From assembly GCA_965228575.1 (NCBI GenBank), contig CBDDHW010000072.1, forward strand, positions 69,169 to 133,168: 64,000 bases of DNA. The letters are read 5' to 3'. A program made the position numbers and the translations under genes. Positions within the stretch are counted from its first letter, which is position 1, and the number at the start of each line of letters is the position of its first letter. The notes under the pieces were generated by a model, which was given only the letters and a program-made list of their open reading frames with translations, did no database searches and had not been told where the DNA came from. The DNA is from UBA11612 sp965228575 (GTDB lineage Bacteria > Pseudomonadota > Alphaproteobacteria > Rhodospirillales > Rhodospirillaceae). Positions 27,139-35,642 of the stretch are shown here, one piece after another.

Positions 27139-28392
27139 ATGAACTCTTCTGTTCACCACCAAATACTGATTGTCGGCGGCGGTGCAGCCGGCATTACTGT
27201 CGCGGCAGAACTGAGATGTCAGGATCACAATCACGAGCTTGATATCGCCATCGTTGAGCCGTCTGACACTCATTATTACCAACCGGCATTTACCTTGGTT
27301 GGAGCGGGCGCATATGCGCTCAAAAAAACGCGCCGACGCGAAGAGAAACTGATTCCGGCAGATGTCACTTGGATCAAGGACTCTGCGGCAAGTTTTCGGC
27401 CAGATACAAATACCCTCACCCTGGCCTCTGGGCGATCCGTTACCTACGATTACCTTGTGGTGTGTCCTGGCCTTCAATTGAATTGGGATCAGGTAATGGG
27501 TCTCAAAGACGCCGTCGGACACAGCGGTGTGTGCAGCAACTACTCGCCGGAGACCGTGGAATATACGTGGGAGTGCGTTCAAGATCTTAAGCCTGGTTCG
27601 ACCGCGCTTTTTACGCAGCCCGCCATGCCGATTAAATGTCCTGGCGCGCCGCAAAAGGCCGCGTACTTAACCTCTGACTTTTTGCGACGAAGCGGTATTC
27701 GTCACCATTGCAGCGTACAGTTTTTCACGCAAACGCCAGGAATATTTGGTGTGCCGTTCTATGCGCGTGAACTTGTAAAAATCGCCGCGGCTCACGATAT
27801 CCCCGTGCACTACCAACACAACTTGGTTGAACTGGACGCGAACGCAAAGCGAGCAACCTTTGAAGTCACCGGTGGTGATAAACAAGGACAGCGCGTGAAC
27901 GTCGCCTACGACATGATTCACGTCACACCGCCGCAAGGTGCACCAGACTTTCTAAAAGGAAGCGCACTTGCAAATGACGCGGGCTTTGTGGACGTGGACG
28001 CTCACTCTCTGCAGCACGTTAAATATAAAAATGTATTTGGCCTTGGTGATGCAGCTGCCACCGCAAATTCAAAAACAGCCGCGGCCGTACGCAAGCAAGC
28101 GCCGGTTGTAACCCGGAACATATTTAATCTAATAGAAGGCGCTCCCATCGATACCGGTTACGATGGCTACGCGAGCTGTCCGCTAACGACTGCGTACGGA
28201 AAAGTTCTCATGGCTGAGTTCATATATGGCGGCAAGCCCACACCGACACTTCCTCTGAATCCAGCGAAGGAACGGCGAACCAACTGGCTCATTAAGAAGA
28301 CGGGCCTACCCATTCTATACTGGGATTACATGCTCAAGGGCCGTATTGCTTTTCCCGGGCATGACACAAACTTCATCGACCCCGGCCAGTAG
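27139..28392 (+). CDS. sqr: Sulfide:quinone oxidoreductase, FAD-dependent
   Basis: The 417-residue flavoprotein has the N-terminal FAD motif G-G-G-A-A-G at 13-18, Y-Y-Q-P-A-F-T-L-V-G-A-G near 50, and redox Cys positions in C-P-G-L-Q-L-N-W and I-K-C-P-G-A-P-Q-K. The last is characteristic of type II SQR, the mitochondrial-like group. A C-terminal amphipathic region suits membrane attachment. It oxidises sulfide and feeds electrons to quinone, for detoxification or energy. No persulfide dioxygenase or rhodanese is nearby. Confidence 0.88.
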   Translation: MNSSVHHQILIVGGGAAGITVAAELRCQDHNHELDIAIVEPSDTHYYQPAFTLVGAGAYALKKTRRREEKLIPADVTWIKDSAASFRPDTNTLTLASGRSVTYDYLVVCPGLQLNWDQVMGLKDAVGHSGVCSNYSPETVEYTWECVQDLKPGSTALFTQPAMPIKCPGAPQKAAYLTSDFLRRSGIRHHCSVQFFTQTPGIFGVPFYARELVKIAAAHDIPVHYQHNLVELDANAKRATFEVTGGDKQGQRVNVAYDMIHVTPPQGAPDFLKGSALANDAGFVDVDAHSLQHVKYKNVFGLGDAAATANSKTAAAVRKQAPVVTRNIFNLIEGAPIDTGYDGYASCPLTTAYGKVLMAEFIYGGKPTPTLPLNPAKERRTNWLIKKTGLPILYWDYMLKGRIAFPGHDTNFIDPGQ

Positions 28393-28534
28393 AGCCCAAA
28401 AGCAAGGGTTTTGAGAGCTAGGGTGGCCTCGCGTGGCCTAGTCGTGGTACAGCGCTACTCGTAGATTTGGCGATTGGTGAAGGTTATTGGGTATTGGACC
28501 CCTCCGTCCGGATTGTCCGGGGAAGGAACCATCG

Positions 28535-29512
28535 ATGAAACCGGCTCTAAGGCTTCTAGCGATTGCGGGCGTCGCTTTTTTTATGTCCGCCTGCGCCACG
28601 CAAAACGCCTACCGCATTACAGATCTCTCCCATGCTCGGACCGTTTCCGATCATGGCCTTGATTTATTCGCGGCCGGCAACCTGAACGCGGCGGTCGAAG
28701 CATTTAATGCGGTGATCGATTTTGGCACAAATGATTATCGGGACTATGCCCGCAGGGCGGCCGTTCTTGGAGCATTGGAAAAATATGACCTCGCGCTTCA
28801 AGATACCGAACGGGCGCTGGAATTATCGCCGCGCAAGTGGCGCACTCACCTTCAACGCGCCGTTATTCATCAACGCACCCGCAAATTCGATGACGCGATT
28901 GCCGATCTGGACAATGCAATTGAGATCAATGCGAACGATACCGGCCTGCTGCGCCGTCGCGCATACCTGAAAATGCTCGCCGGTCAGTATGGAGCAGCTA
29001 TAGACGATTATGACGAGCTCCAACGTATTCGGCCGGAGTCTGACACCGGCACCCTTGGACGCGGCGTGGCACTGTATTTATCTGGTGAATGGAACGATGC
29101 CGCGCGCGCATTTGCGGACGTCTTGGAAGAGTCTCCCTACGATGGACTGGCGGTCCTCTGGCTCGCAAAATCTGCGCTGCGCGCACCGGGACCAATTTCA
29201 TGGGACGAGTTTGCATCCGACGCGGGACCTGAACGCGAATGGATCATGGCAAATCTTCTCTTGGATCGATCTGATCCGGACGTTGTCGAAGGCATAATGT
29301 TCGACCTCTTCGAAGCCGATGACGCGACCAGTCCCGAAGACTGCGAGCACGTCTTGTTTCTAGGAACATGGCACTTGATAAAAAAGAGCGACAGCGAAGA
29401 CGCCGCAAAGGCATTTGAAGCTGCAGCAAAGGCGTGTCCCGCCGATAGCATCGAAGGTGCAGAAGCTCGCATCGAGTTGGAACGCCTACGCGGCATAAAC
29501 CATGCTCTTTAA
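28535..29512 (+). CDS. TPR-repeat lipoprotein
   Basis: Start ATG 28535 follows a GGGGAAGGAA ribosome binding site and gives a lipoprotein signal (M-K-P-A-L-R-L-L, then hydrophobic residues, lipobox F-M-S-A-C with Cys20). The mature 305 residues hold several tetratricopeptide repeats (for example A-L-E-K-Y-D-L-A-L-Q-D-T-E-R-A-L-E-L and the following units to about residue 190). Overall layout resembles NlpI-like outer-membrane lipoproteins that scaffold envelope complexes. The partner is unknown. Confidence 0.85.
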   Translation: MKPALRLLAIAGVAFFMSACATQNAYRITDLSHARTVSDHGLDLFAAGNLNAAVEAFNAVIDFGTNDYRDYARRAAVLGALEKYDLALQDTERALELSPRKWRTHLQRAVIHQRTRKFDDAIADLDNAIEINANDTGLLRRRAYLKMLAGQYGAAIDDYDELQRIRPESDTGTLGRGVALYLSGEWNDAARAFADVLEESPYDGLAVLWLAKSALRAPGPISWDEFASDAGPEREWIMANLLLDRSDPDVVEGIMFDLFEADDATSPEDCEHVLFLGTWHLIKKSDSEDAAKAFEAAAKACPADSIEGAEARIELERLRGINHAL

Positions 29513-29540
29513 GCTTCACCACACATCAAAAATCAGCTGA

Positions 29541-30596
29541 TCAATCCTTTGCCGCGGCGCGCGAGGGAAGTAAATCGTGCTTTCGCAGGGCATTGCGAAA
29601 TTGGTGATACCCCAGCCCCAACCGGCGCGCTGCCACGCGTTGGTTGTGTTTTGACTCTTCCAAGGCGCGCACAAGCAAGTCTTTCTCAAAATCTGCAACG
29701 GCCGCTTTAAAGTCGTCCGGTAATTCGCCGGTCGCCGACAGGGATGGCGGCGCCGTGTTTTCCATTTCACTTGATGGAGCCGCTACACCGGCTGATTCGA
29801 AGGCCGGTTTGGCAACCGGGCGGTACGGCGATTCAAATGGATCAAAAACGATCGTATCAATTGGCTTCGATGGATCAGGCCAATACGCCATCGCCCGCTC
29901 GGCGACATTTTTAAGCTCCCGCACATTCCCAGGCCACTGATAGCGATTAAGGGCGTCCAACGCGGCTTCAGAGAACCCCGGAAAAACGTCCACGCCCATG
30001 TCTGCAGCCATTGCACGGCCAAAATGTTCGGCGAGGCGCTGCACATCACCTTCTCGGGCACGAAGTGGCGGTAACGTTAAAACGTCAAATGAAAGCCGAT
30101 CGAGAAGATCTTCTCGAAAACGTCCGGCGCGCGCTTCCGCCGGAAGATCTAAATTGGTCGCCGCCACAACGCGAACTGAAACCGAAATGGTTTCGCTTCC
30201 CCCTAAGCGCTCCAGCTCGCCGTATTCAATGACCCGTAGGATTTTCTCCTGAACCCCAAGGCCCGCGTTCCCGATCTCATCCAAAAACAAGGTTCCAGAA
30301 TCTGCCAGTTCGAAACGGCCGAGGCGTCTTTTTGAGGCACCGGTAAATGCACCTGGTTCCACCCCGAATAGCTCCGCTTCAAGCAGAGTCTCGGGCAAAG
30401 CGGCACAATTGAGTTTCACCATGGGACCGGACCACCGGCTGGACAAATAGTGGACCCGCGCGGCGGACAGCTCTTTGCCGGTCCCGCGCTCTCCGATGAC
30501 CAGAACGGGCCGGTCTAGGGGCGCTACCTGCGATAAATGGTCCAAGTGAGACAAAAAGGCGGGGGATTCGCCCAGAGGTGCCGGGAGGTCGACCAT
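29541..30596 (-). CDS. pspF: Psp operon transcriptional activator (sigma-54 dependent AAA+)
   Basis: The 351-residue protein starts directly with the AAA+ domain, without a receiver, as PspF does. It has Walker A G-E-R-G-T-G-K-E near 36-43, the sigma-54 contact loop G-A-F-T-G-A near 84-89, Walker B G-T-L-F-L-D-E, and a C-terminal Fis-type helix-turn-helix (A-A-R-R-L-G-L-G-Y-H-Q-F-R). ATG 30596 is chosen; a GTG at 30608 is possible. It activates the divergent psp genes through the sigma-54 promoter at 30722 and is normally held inactive by PspA. Confidence 0.93.
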   Translation of the reverse strand: MVDLPAPLGESPAFLSHLDHLSQVAPLDRPVLVIGERGTGKELSAARVHYLSSRWSGPMVKLNCAALPETLLEAELFGVEPGAFTGASKRRLGRFELADSGTLFLDEIGNAGLGVQEKILRVIEYGELERLGGSETISVSVRVVAATNLDLPAEARAGRFREDLLDRLSFDVLTLPPLRAREGDVQRLAEHFGRAMAADMGVDVFPGFSEAALDALNRYQWPGNVRELKNVAERAMAYWPDPSKPIDTIVFDPFESPYRPVAKPAFESAGVAAPSSEMENTAPPSLSATGELPDDFKAAVADFEKDLLVRALEESKHNQRVAARRLGLGYHQFRNALRKHDLLPSRAAAKD

Positions 30597-30721
30597 TGAA
30601 CACAACACTTATTGCTAATGTTTCTAAAGTAGTGCCACTTGTTAGCTAAAAAGACAATATTACTGTGACGGGTGAGAATCCAAAGCTTATAGAAAACAAC
30701 GACTTAAGAGCCAATGCCAAC

Positions 30722-30737
30722 TGGCACGCGACTTGCT
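30722..30737 (+). promoter_or_regulatory. Sigma-54 (-24/-12) promoter of the psp operon
   Basis: TGGCACG-N4-TTGCT matches the sigma-54 consensus, with GG at 30723-30724 and GC at 30735-30736 in the required spacing. It points toward the + strand psp genes, the first of which starts 63 bases downstream, and lies beside the divergent pspF. Transcription should begin near 30748. Confidence 0.93.
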
Positions 30738-30799
30738 CTTAGTAGGGGCAAGAAGCCACGCAAAGGGGCGAGGCTCAAACACTTGGAAAGGACTTCGCT

Positions 30800-31021
30800 A
30801 TGACCACCTCAATTCCGCTCACAAGCCGCCTGGCCGCTTTCACGCTCGCCGTGGGCATCACATTTTTTGTTGGTGCTGGCCTTGAAGCTGAGACGTTCAC
30901 ACCTGCAACCGACTACACCCGCAGTGCGCAGGCGCTATCCGTCACCAACTCGTATGTCGGCGCGTATGCGCTACCCACACTTTCGAATGTCGCCGAAGGG
31001 CATCACAACTTGGTCGCCTAA
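30800..31021 (+). CDS. Small exported protein of the psp operon, unknown function
   Basis: A 73-residue protein preceded by the ribosome binding site GGAAAGGA. Residues 1-31 form a signal peptide-like segment (basic start, hydrophobic A-A-F-T-L-A-V-G-I-T-F-F-V-G-A, likely cleavage after L-E-A). The mature part is only about 42 residues, rich in Ser, Thr and Ala, with no Cys. It is the first gene downstream of the sigma-54 promoter and 59 bases before pspA, so it should be induced with the Psp response. I know of no family for it. Confidence 0.6.
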   Translation: MTTSIPLTSRLAAFTLAVGITFFVGAGLEAETFTPATDYTRSAQALSVTNSYVGAYALPTLSNVAEGHHNLVA

Positions 31022-31080
31022 GGTTGAAATCGGAACGCTTCGTATCAGACTATGTTCACCGCTAAATTTGGAGAACTCCT

Positions 31081-31779
31081 ATGGGCATTTTTTCCCGCCT
31101 CACAGACATCGTAAATTCAAACATCACAACGCTCCTCGATCGTGCGGAGGATCCGGCAAAAATGATCCGCCTCATCGTCCAGGAGATGGAAGATACGCTG
31201 GTTGAAGTGCGGTCCGATGCGGCACGCCTTATCGCCGACCGAAAGGAAATCAGCCGCCGCCTGAAACGGCTGTCGGACGCAAAGGACGAATGGCAAAAAC
31301 GCGCCGAGCTGGCTGTTCAAAAAGGCCGGGAAGATCTCGCTCGGGCCGCTCTTGTCGAGCGCACAAAACTCTCGGATATGGCTAAAGCCTTGGAAGAGGA
31401 AGATATTGCCCTCAAAGATCGTATGAATGAACTTGAAGAAGACATCACGCGCTTGCAGGGAAAATTAGCCGAGGCAAAAGCAAAGCAATCCAGCTTGGCG
31501 GCTCGTGCGCAAACAGCAAACGCCCGCTTCGCGGTCCGTGAGCAACTCTACGATGGGCGTGTCGACAATGCCCTCGCCCGTTTTGACTCGATCGAGCAAA
31601 AGTTAGACGAGATGGAAGGCCGCGTTGAAGCCTTTGATCTGGGACGAGGCGGCAAGACCTTGGTCGACGAAATCGCCGATCTGGAAACAGAAAGTCAGAT
31701 TGAGGATGAGCTGGAAAAGCTCAAAGCCGATTTGGGCCTGACTAAGGGCGACAAAACGGGCCAAAATAACACGAACTGA
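31081..31779 (+). CDS. pspA: Phage shock protein A
   Basis: The 232-residue protein is almost entirely coiled coil and begins M-G-I-F-S-R-L-T-D-I-V-N-S-N-I, the amphipathic membrane-binding helix of PspA/IM30, followed by D-R-A-E-D-P-A-K-M-I-R. The family length (about 220-230) fits. It binds stressed inner membrane to maintain proton motive force and inhibits PspF in the unstressed state. It is preceded by GGAG and followed by pspB and pspC. Confidence 0.95.
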   Translation: MGIFSRLTDIVNSNITTLLDRAEDPAKMIRLIVQEMEDTLVEVRSDAARLIADRKEISRRLKRLSDAKDEWQKRAELAVQKGREDLARAALVERTKLSDMAKALEEEDIALKDRMNELEEDITRLQGKLAEAKAKQSSLAARAQTANARFAVREQLYDGRVDNALARFDSIEQKLDEMEGRVEAFDLGRGGKTLVDEIADLETESQIEDELEKLKADLGLTKGDKTGQNNTN

Positions 31780-31840
31780 AGGAAGATGGCGCAGCTAGGG
31801 CGTGCGAGCGCCGTGACTGCGTAACAATGGGGGCAGGATC

Positions 31841-32155
31841 GTGGATGACATTGGATTAAGCTTAAGTCGCGCGATTAGTGACACGTTAAGCCATGCCGAC
31901 CCGTCAACCTTTGTGTTCCTAATCGTTGCGATTTGTATTCAGATCGCAGTTATCCTGTTCCTTGTCATCGTCGCCCCCATCTGGATTATTCGCCACTATG
32001 GCGCACGCCGGGACGAAGCCTTAACCCTGGGTGACCAACAAAAATTGATGCTAGAAGACTTGGAGCGCATGGCCGACAGAATTGAGACTCGAATGGCATC
32101 GATCGAAACGATCCTCGACGTAGAAAGCCCCAACTGGAAGGACCGACTAAAATGA
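31841..32155 (+). CDS. pspB: Phage shock protein B
   Basis: Starting at GTG 31841, this 104-residue protein has one membrane helix (about residues 24-48), then a soluble helix ending L-D-V-E-S-P-N-W-K-D-R, the PspB C-terminal signature. It is longer at the N terminus than the roughly 75-residue enterobacterial PspB. It senses envelope stress with PspC and draws PspA away from PspF. Its end overlaps pspC by four bases. Confidence 0.88.
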   Translation: MDDIGLSLSRAISDTLSHADPSTFVFLIVAICIQIAVILFLVIVAPIWIIRHYGARRDEALTLGDQQKLMLEDLERMADRIETRMASIETILDVESPNWKDRLK

Positions 32156-32529
32156 GCCGCCATCGCAGACGGTTTTACCTCAACAAAGAAAAAGCCAAAC
32201 TTGCGGGAGTCTGTGCGGGCTTGGCGGATTACCTCGGGTGGGATGTTACATTTATTCGGATCGCCTGGATCTTTACGGCCATCGTGTGGCCACCAGCTGC
32301 TATCCCAGGTTACATCTTGCTGGCTTGGCTCATCGAGCCCAAACCGGGGAACGAAATCAGCCATGCATCATTAGAGATTAATACGCCAATTCCGTCCTAT
32401 CGCCGTCTCGGTGACGCGAAAGCCCGCTTTGAGCGTCTCGAAACACGACTGCGAAATATCGAAAGCGTCGTGACCTCACGCGAGTTTCAAATGGATCGAG
32501 AATTGAAGGGAACTGGCGGAGCGGGCTAA
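32152..32529 (+). CDS. pspC: Phage shock protein C
   Basis: The 125-residue protein has the PspC domain: F-Y-L-N-K-E-K-A-K-L-A-G-V-C-A-G-L-A near 8-25, then a hydrophobic stretch I-A-W-I-F-T-A-I-V-W near 40-60, and a charged helical C-terminal part. It is an inner-membrane partner of PspB in sensing stress. The four-base overlap with pspB suggests coupled translation. Confidence 0.92.
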   Translation: MSRHRRRFYLNKEKAKLAGVCAGLADYLGWDVTFIRIAWIFTAIVWPPAAIPGYILLAWLIEPKPGNEISHASLEINTPIPSYRRLGDAKARFERLETRLRNIESVVTSREFQMDRELKGTGGAG

Positions 32530-32569
32530 ATCCACAACGCCTGAATAATAAAAAATAAGGTCGGTACCA

Positions 32570-32815
32570 ATGGATTTTTTTGAGTTTGCAATCGCTACAT
32601 TCGGTATTTTCTTGGGTGGCTTTGCTATTTTTATGCACTATCGCCACAAGGAACGCACATCTGGGGTGATCTCCAACCCAACTGATACGAAGACGGCGGA
32701 GCGCTTGATTGCCCTCATGGAAAAAATGGAGAAGCGCATCGCCACCCTTGAAAAGATACTCGATGCCGAAGCGCCGCATTGGCGTGAGAAGAATAACCAG
32801 AACGGCGACCTATAG
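32570..32815 (+). CDS. Second PspB-like membrane protein
   Basis: The 81-residue protein has one N-terminal membrane helix (residues 3-23), a short polar linker, and a C-terminal helix ending I-L-D-A-E-A-P-H-W-R-E-K, clearly related to the PspB tail just upstream. The ribosome binding site AAGG is seven to eight bases before ATG. It is probably a diverged PspB duplicate acting in the same membrane stress complex, or a fourth Psp component. It ends the operon. Confidence 0.7.
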   Translation: MDFFEFAIATFGIFLGGFAIFMHYRHKERTSGVISNPTDTKTAERLIALMEKMEKRIATLEKILDAEAPHWREKNNQNGDL

Positions 32816-33088
32816 CGAATTTCGGCGCGCACCCGGCTGGCGGGTCTCACCATTCCAGCGAAGTAGTACGCTCCCCAGGGCCCCAGATCGGCCACAGTCT
32901 CTAGACTTCAATCAACCCGTTTCGAGCAAGATTGGCAGAAAACCACCGCGGGTCACCTCAGATTCAACCGTAGATTAACGATTGACGATGAAACTTACAT
33001 CGTTGAGTGTTACACCCTTGGGGAGGTAACCGCGGTTTTGTGGGGAATCTACGGGCCGCACAACTAATAATGGATAACCGTTTCAGGC

Positions 33089-34027
33089 ATGGCAAAATTC
33101 GAAAAAGATAAGGTAGGCGATATTGAGATCTACCTAGGTGAACCCAACGAGCAGGTGCGCGAAAGTATGCGCGCCATGATGCGAGACCAAGGGTTACGCC
33201 GCACTCGCACCTTCGCCCGTAGTGACGACCTCGTAAACGCGATCAAAGAAGCTCCGCCAGATTTGCTCATCGCTGCCGACGATCTCGATCCATCCCTGTA
33301 TTCCATTATTCGCGACATCCGCCATTTTAAGCTCGGCCGAAACCCTTTCATCTTAATCAGCCTCATGGTCAGCGGTGAAAAGGACGACAACGTTAAACGC
33401 GCGATCTTGGCAGGCGCTGATGATGTTCTTATTAAGCCAGTGTCCCCAGGAAAGATGCTTGAGCGGGTCGCCCGCACAGCAGCAAATCGCCTACCCTTTA
33501 TTGTAACGACAGATTACGTCGGCCCTGAACGCCGCCGCCAAACAGACCGACCCTCGAAAATTCGTCAGCTACAGGTCGTCAATACCTTCCAGGCAAAGAT
33601 GAATGGCGAGCGCATGACATCAACAGAGCTCGGGCGTGCGGTTGAGGGATGTATGAACGAGGTTATGGCTGCGCGCCTCGATAGCCATGGCTTGAAACTG
33701 GGTTATATCTGCAACCTTATTCTCAAGGCCTACGAAGAAAACCGCATTGATAAGGAACTTGAGGAAAGGCTCCTGATTCTTGTCAGCGTTCTAGAAGACG
33801 CTGGTCGCACCGCGCGTGTCCTTGGGGAACCTGAGCTCGCACAAATTTGCACGCAAATGGCGCGACAAGTCGAAGAACTTGCAGAGAAATACGATACGCC
33901 ATCTGACACGACTTTGGATACGATCCGCAAACTCACCAAAGCGTTTGAAATGGCGAAATCAGCGAACATGCCGGCGCCTCCACCTCAAGAAAACCCCGAA
34001 TCTGATCAACAGGCTGCAGCAAGCTAA
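33089..34027 (+). CDS. Receiver-like domain protein with helical C-terminal domain (paralog 1)
   Basis: Residues about 10-130 resemble a CheY-type receiver: the acceptor Asp region L-L-I-A-A-D-D-L-D-P, and Lys in L-I-K-P-V-S-P, but the N-terminal acidic pair is reduced to G-E-P and the switch Thr is replaced by Ser. A linker D-Y-V-G-P-E-R-R-R follows, then a 150-residue helical domain without recognised DNA-binding or enzymatic motif. It is about 300 residues long, as is the next gene, its paralog. Phosphorylation competence is uncertain. Role unknown; it lies next to psp without an evident operon link. Confidence 0.7.
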   Translation: MAKFEKDKVGDIEIYLGEPNEQVRESMRAMMRDQGLRRTRTFARSDDLVNAIKEAPPDLLIAADDLDPSLYSIIRDIRHFKLGRNPFILISLMVSGEKDDNVKRAILAGADDVLIKPVSPGKMLERVARTAANRLPFIVTTDYVGPERRRQTDRPSKIRQLQVVNTFQAKMNGERMTSTELGRAVEGCMNEVMAARLDSHGLKLGYICNLILKAYEENRIDKELEERLLILVSVLEDAGRTARVLGEPELAQICTQMARQVEELAEKYDTPSDTTLDTIRKLTKAFEMAKSANMPAPPPQENPESDQQAAAS

Positions 34028-34088
34028 GGTTTCTGGAAAGACGCAAAATACCCATAAGCGCCGTTATCTCGAATCTCGCGCCCGCCGC

Positions 34089-34110
34089 CACTAGACTCTG
34101 AAATCTAGTG
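34089..34110 (+). other. 7-bp perfect hairpin after the first receiver-like gene
   Basis: Arms CACTAGA and TCTAGTG enclose an eight-base loop 62 bases beyond the stop codon. No T run follows, so it is not a standard intrinsic terminator. It may stabilise the transcript end. The surrounding 277-base gap shows no other gene. Confidence 0.3.
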
Positions 34111-34304
34111 CATAACAGCGCGGCTCATCCCTGATCCCGATCAATATGTCCGCAAAACATAGGTACAAAGTGCGCAGTTCTTGCATGAACGACACCGATG
34201 GCTAATGATATAGCCTTGCCGGGTGAACAGCGTGTCCCGCACGGTGCGCCACGACTCATGGCTAGGTTGCTGACATTATTGAACGCATAACATAGATCAG
34301 TTTC

Positions 34305-35222
34305 ATGCCCCGTCTAGATTCCGAAAACTTGAAAAAAGCAACCGTCTACATTGGTGAGAAAAATTATTATGAACGTCAAGAGCTCCGTGAATTGTTCATG
34401 GCTCAAGGATTGAAACAAGTTGTATGCCATTCAAATCTTGAAGCATTGCGCGATTTAATTGTCGAAATTCCGCCCGACCTCCTCGTCATTTCCGACGACT
34501 TCGATTCCGACATCTACGAGTTGGTCAAAGATATTCGCCATCAAAAAATCGGTGACAATCCCTTCATGCTGATCAGCATGTTGGTCGATCCCAAACGGGC
34601 AGAAGCCTTAAACCGCTCCATCGAAGCGGGTGTAGACGACATCATAATCAAACCCGTCTCCGCGGAACGTATTCAAGACCGATTGCGCTTGGTGACCTTT
34701 CATCGCCGTCCCTTTGTTGCGACCGAGGACTATGTTGGGCCCGAACGCAAAAAAGAGGGCGAACGTCCAAGGGGCCGACCCATCCCAGTCGTCAATACGT
34801 TGCTTGAGAAAGTCAACGGACGCGAAATGGATAAATACGCGTTAAAGGCTGCCGTTGACGGCGCTCTGGAAAAAGTGTTTCAGGCCCAGCTTCATTCCCA
34901 AACCTTCCGCCTGGGGGAAGTTTGCGAACGTGTCGTCGAGGCCTACGAATCCAGGGATATAAATCCAGACGTTCAAGACGATCTCTTTAGCTTAGCCGAT
35001 GTGCTTCGCGATGCGTCTGGAGTGGCGGAAAAACTCAACGACTCTGACTTAACTCAGCTGTGCCATTCTCTTGCAAGCAACGTCGAAGAAATTGCCGATC
35101 GCTACCGCAATACAACCGAAAGCGACGTTGATTTGATCCGAAAAATTACAACCGCCTTTAGGAATTCTATGCAGACGCCGCCAGAAACCGATGGCCAGCC
35201 AGATGCCCTCGAATTGTCTTAG
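34305..35222 (+). CDS. Receiver-like domain protein with helical C-terminal domain (paralog 2)
   Basis: This 305-residue protein shares its whole architecture with the upstream gene: a receiver-like domain with L-L-V-I-S-D-D-F-D as acceptor region, I-I-I-K-P-V-S, linker D-Y-V-G-P-E-R-K-K, a V-V-N-T-L stretch, and a helical tail ending L-I-R-K-I-T-T-A-F. The acidic pair is again reduced (I-G-E-K). Tandem duplication with divergence is the simplest explanation. No output domain is recognised. Confidence 0.7.
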   Translation: MPRLDSENLKKATVYIGEKNYYERQELRELFMAQGLKQVVCHSNLEALRDLIVEIPPDLLVISDDFDSDIYELVKDIRHQKIGDNPFMLISMLVDPKRAEALNRSIEAGVDDIIIKPVSAERIQDRLRLVTFHRRPFVATEDYVGPERKKEGERPRGRPIPVVNTLLEKVNGREMDKYALKAAVDGALEKVFQAQLHSQTFRLGEVCERVVEAYESRDINPDVQDDLFSLADVLRDASGVAEKLNDSDLTQLCHSLASNVEEIADRYRNTTESDVDLIRKITTAFRNSMQTPPETDGQPDALELS

Positions 35223-35256
35223 CGTAGGTTGGGAAGATTTAAGGTAGCACGCGCCG

Positions 35257-35547
35257 TTATGCGTGCCAGTGCTGCATCAGAAAATCTGAAACTTCGGGTT
35301 TAATATTGTACCACCGGGCATCGTTCTTGGTTGAATCGATAACAATCAATTTGTCATCCATATTCATTGCCGACCAGAGTTTCTTGCCGACGTATTCGGC
35401 GTCCAACTCTCCATGCAAATAGAACACGTTTTTGTTGACGCGCGCCCATACACACCCGAATGCCTCCACAGCATCCAAAATCCTGTCGTCGCCCCTCTCC
35501 GGTCGGAACAACTCGAAGGCGACAAAAATATTGCGAGCCTGAGACAT
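35257..35547 (-). CDS. Small Cas2/VapD-fold-like protein, unknown function
   Basis: The 96-residue protein reads as a single ferredoxin-like domain: strand N-I-F-V-A-F-E, helix, strand with N-K-N-V-F-Y-L-H-G-E, helix Y-V-G-K-K-L-W, and strand D-K-L-I-V-I-D-S-T, ending in a hydrophobic W-H-A. The pattern is like stand-alone Cas2/SinR-like proteins found outside CRISPR loci; this is a fold-level guess. There are no Cas genes or repeats near it. It is divergent from the autotransporter. Confidence 0.55.
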   Translation of the reverse strand: MSQARNIFVAFELFRPERGDDRILDAVEAFGCVWARVNKNVFYLHGELDAEYVGKKLWSAMNMDDKLIVIDSTKNDARWYNIKPEVSDFLMQHWHA

Positions 35548-35642
35548 TGGGCTGTCCTACTGATCTTCGCTCTCAGGTTAGGTTAGAAACGTAAAGTAGT
35601 TATCAAAAACAAGGGTTTGGAGTCACGACCAACCGGTTGCCT

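Noticed and set aside
27094..27654. 186-residue frame on the - strand opposite the SQR start
   Set aside because: Antisense shadow of a conserved flavoprotein.
35257..35547. Part of a CRISPR-Cas locus
   Set aside because: No repeats, spacers or other cas genes anywhere in the window.
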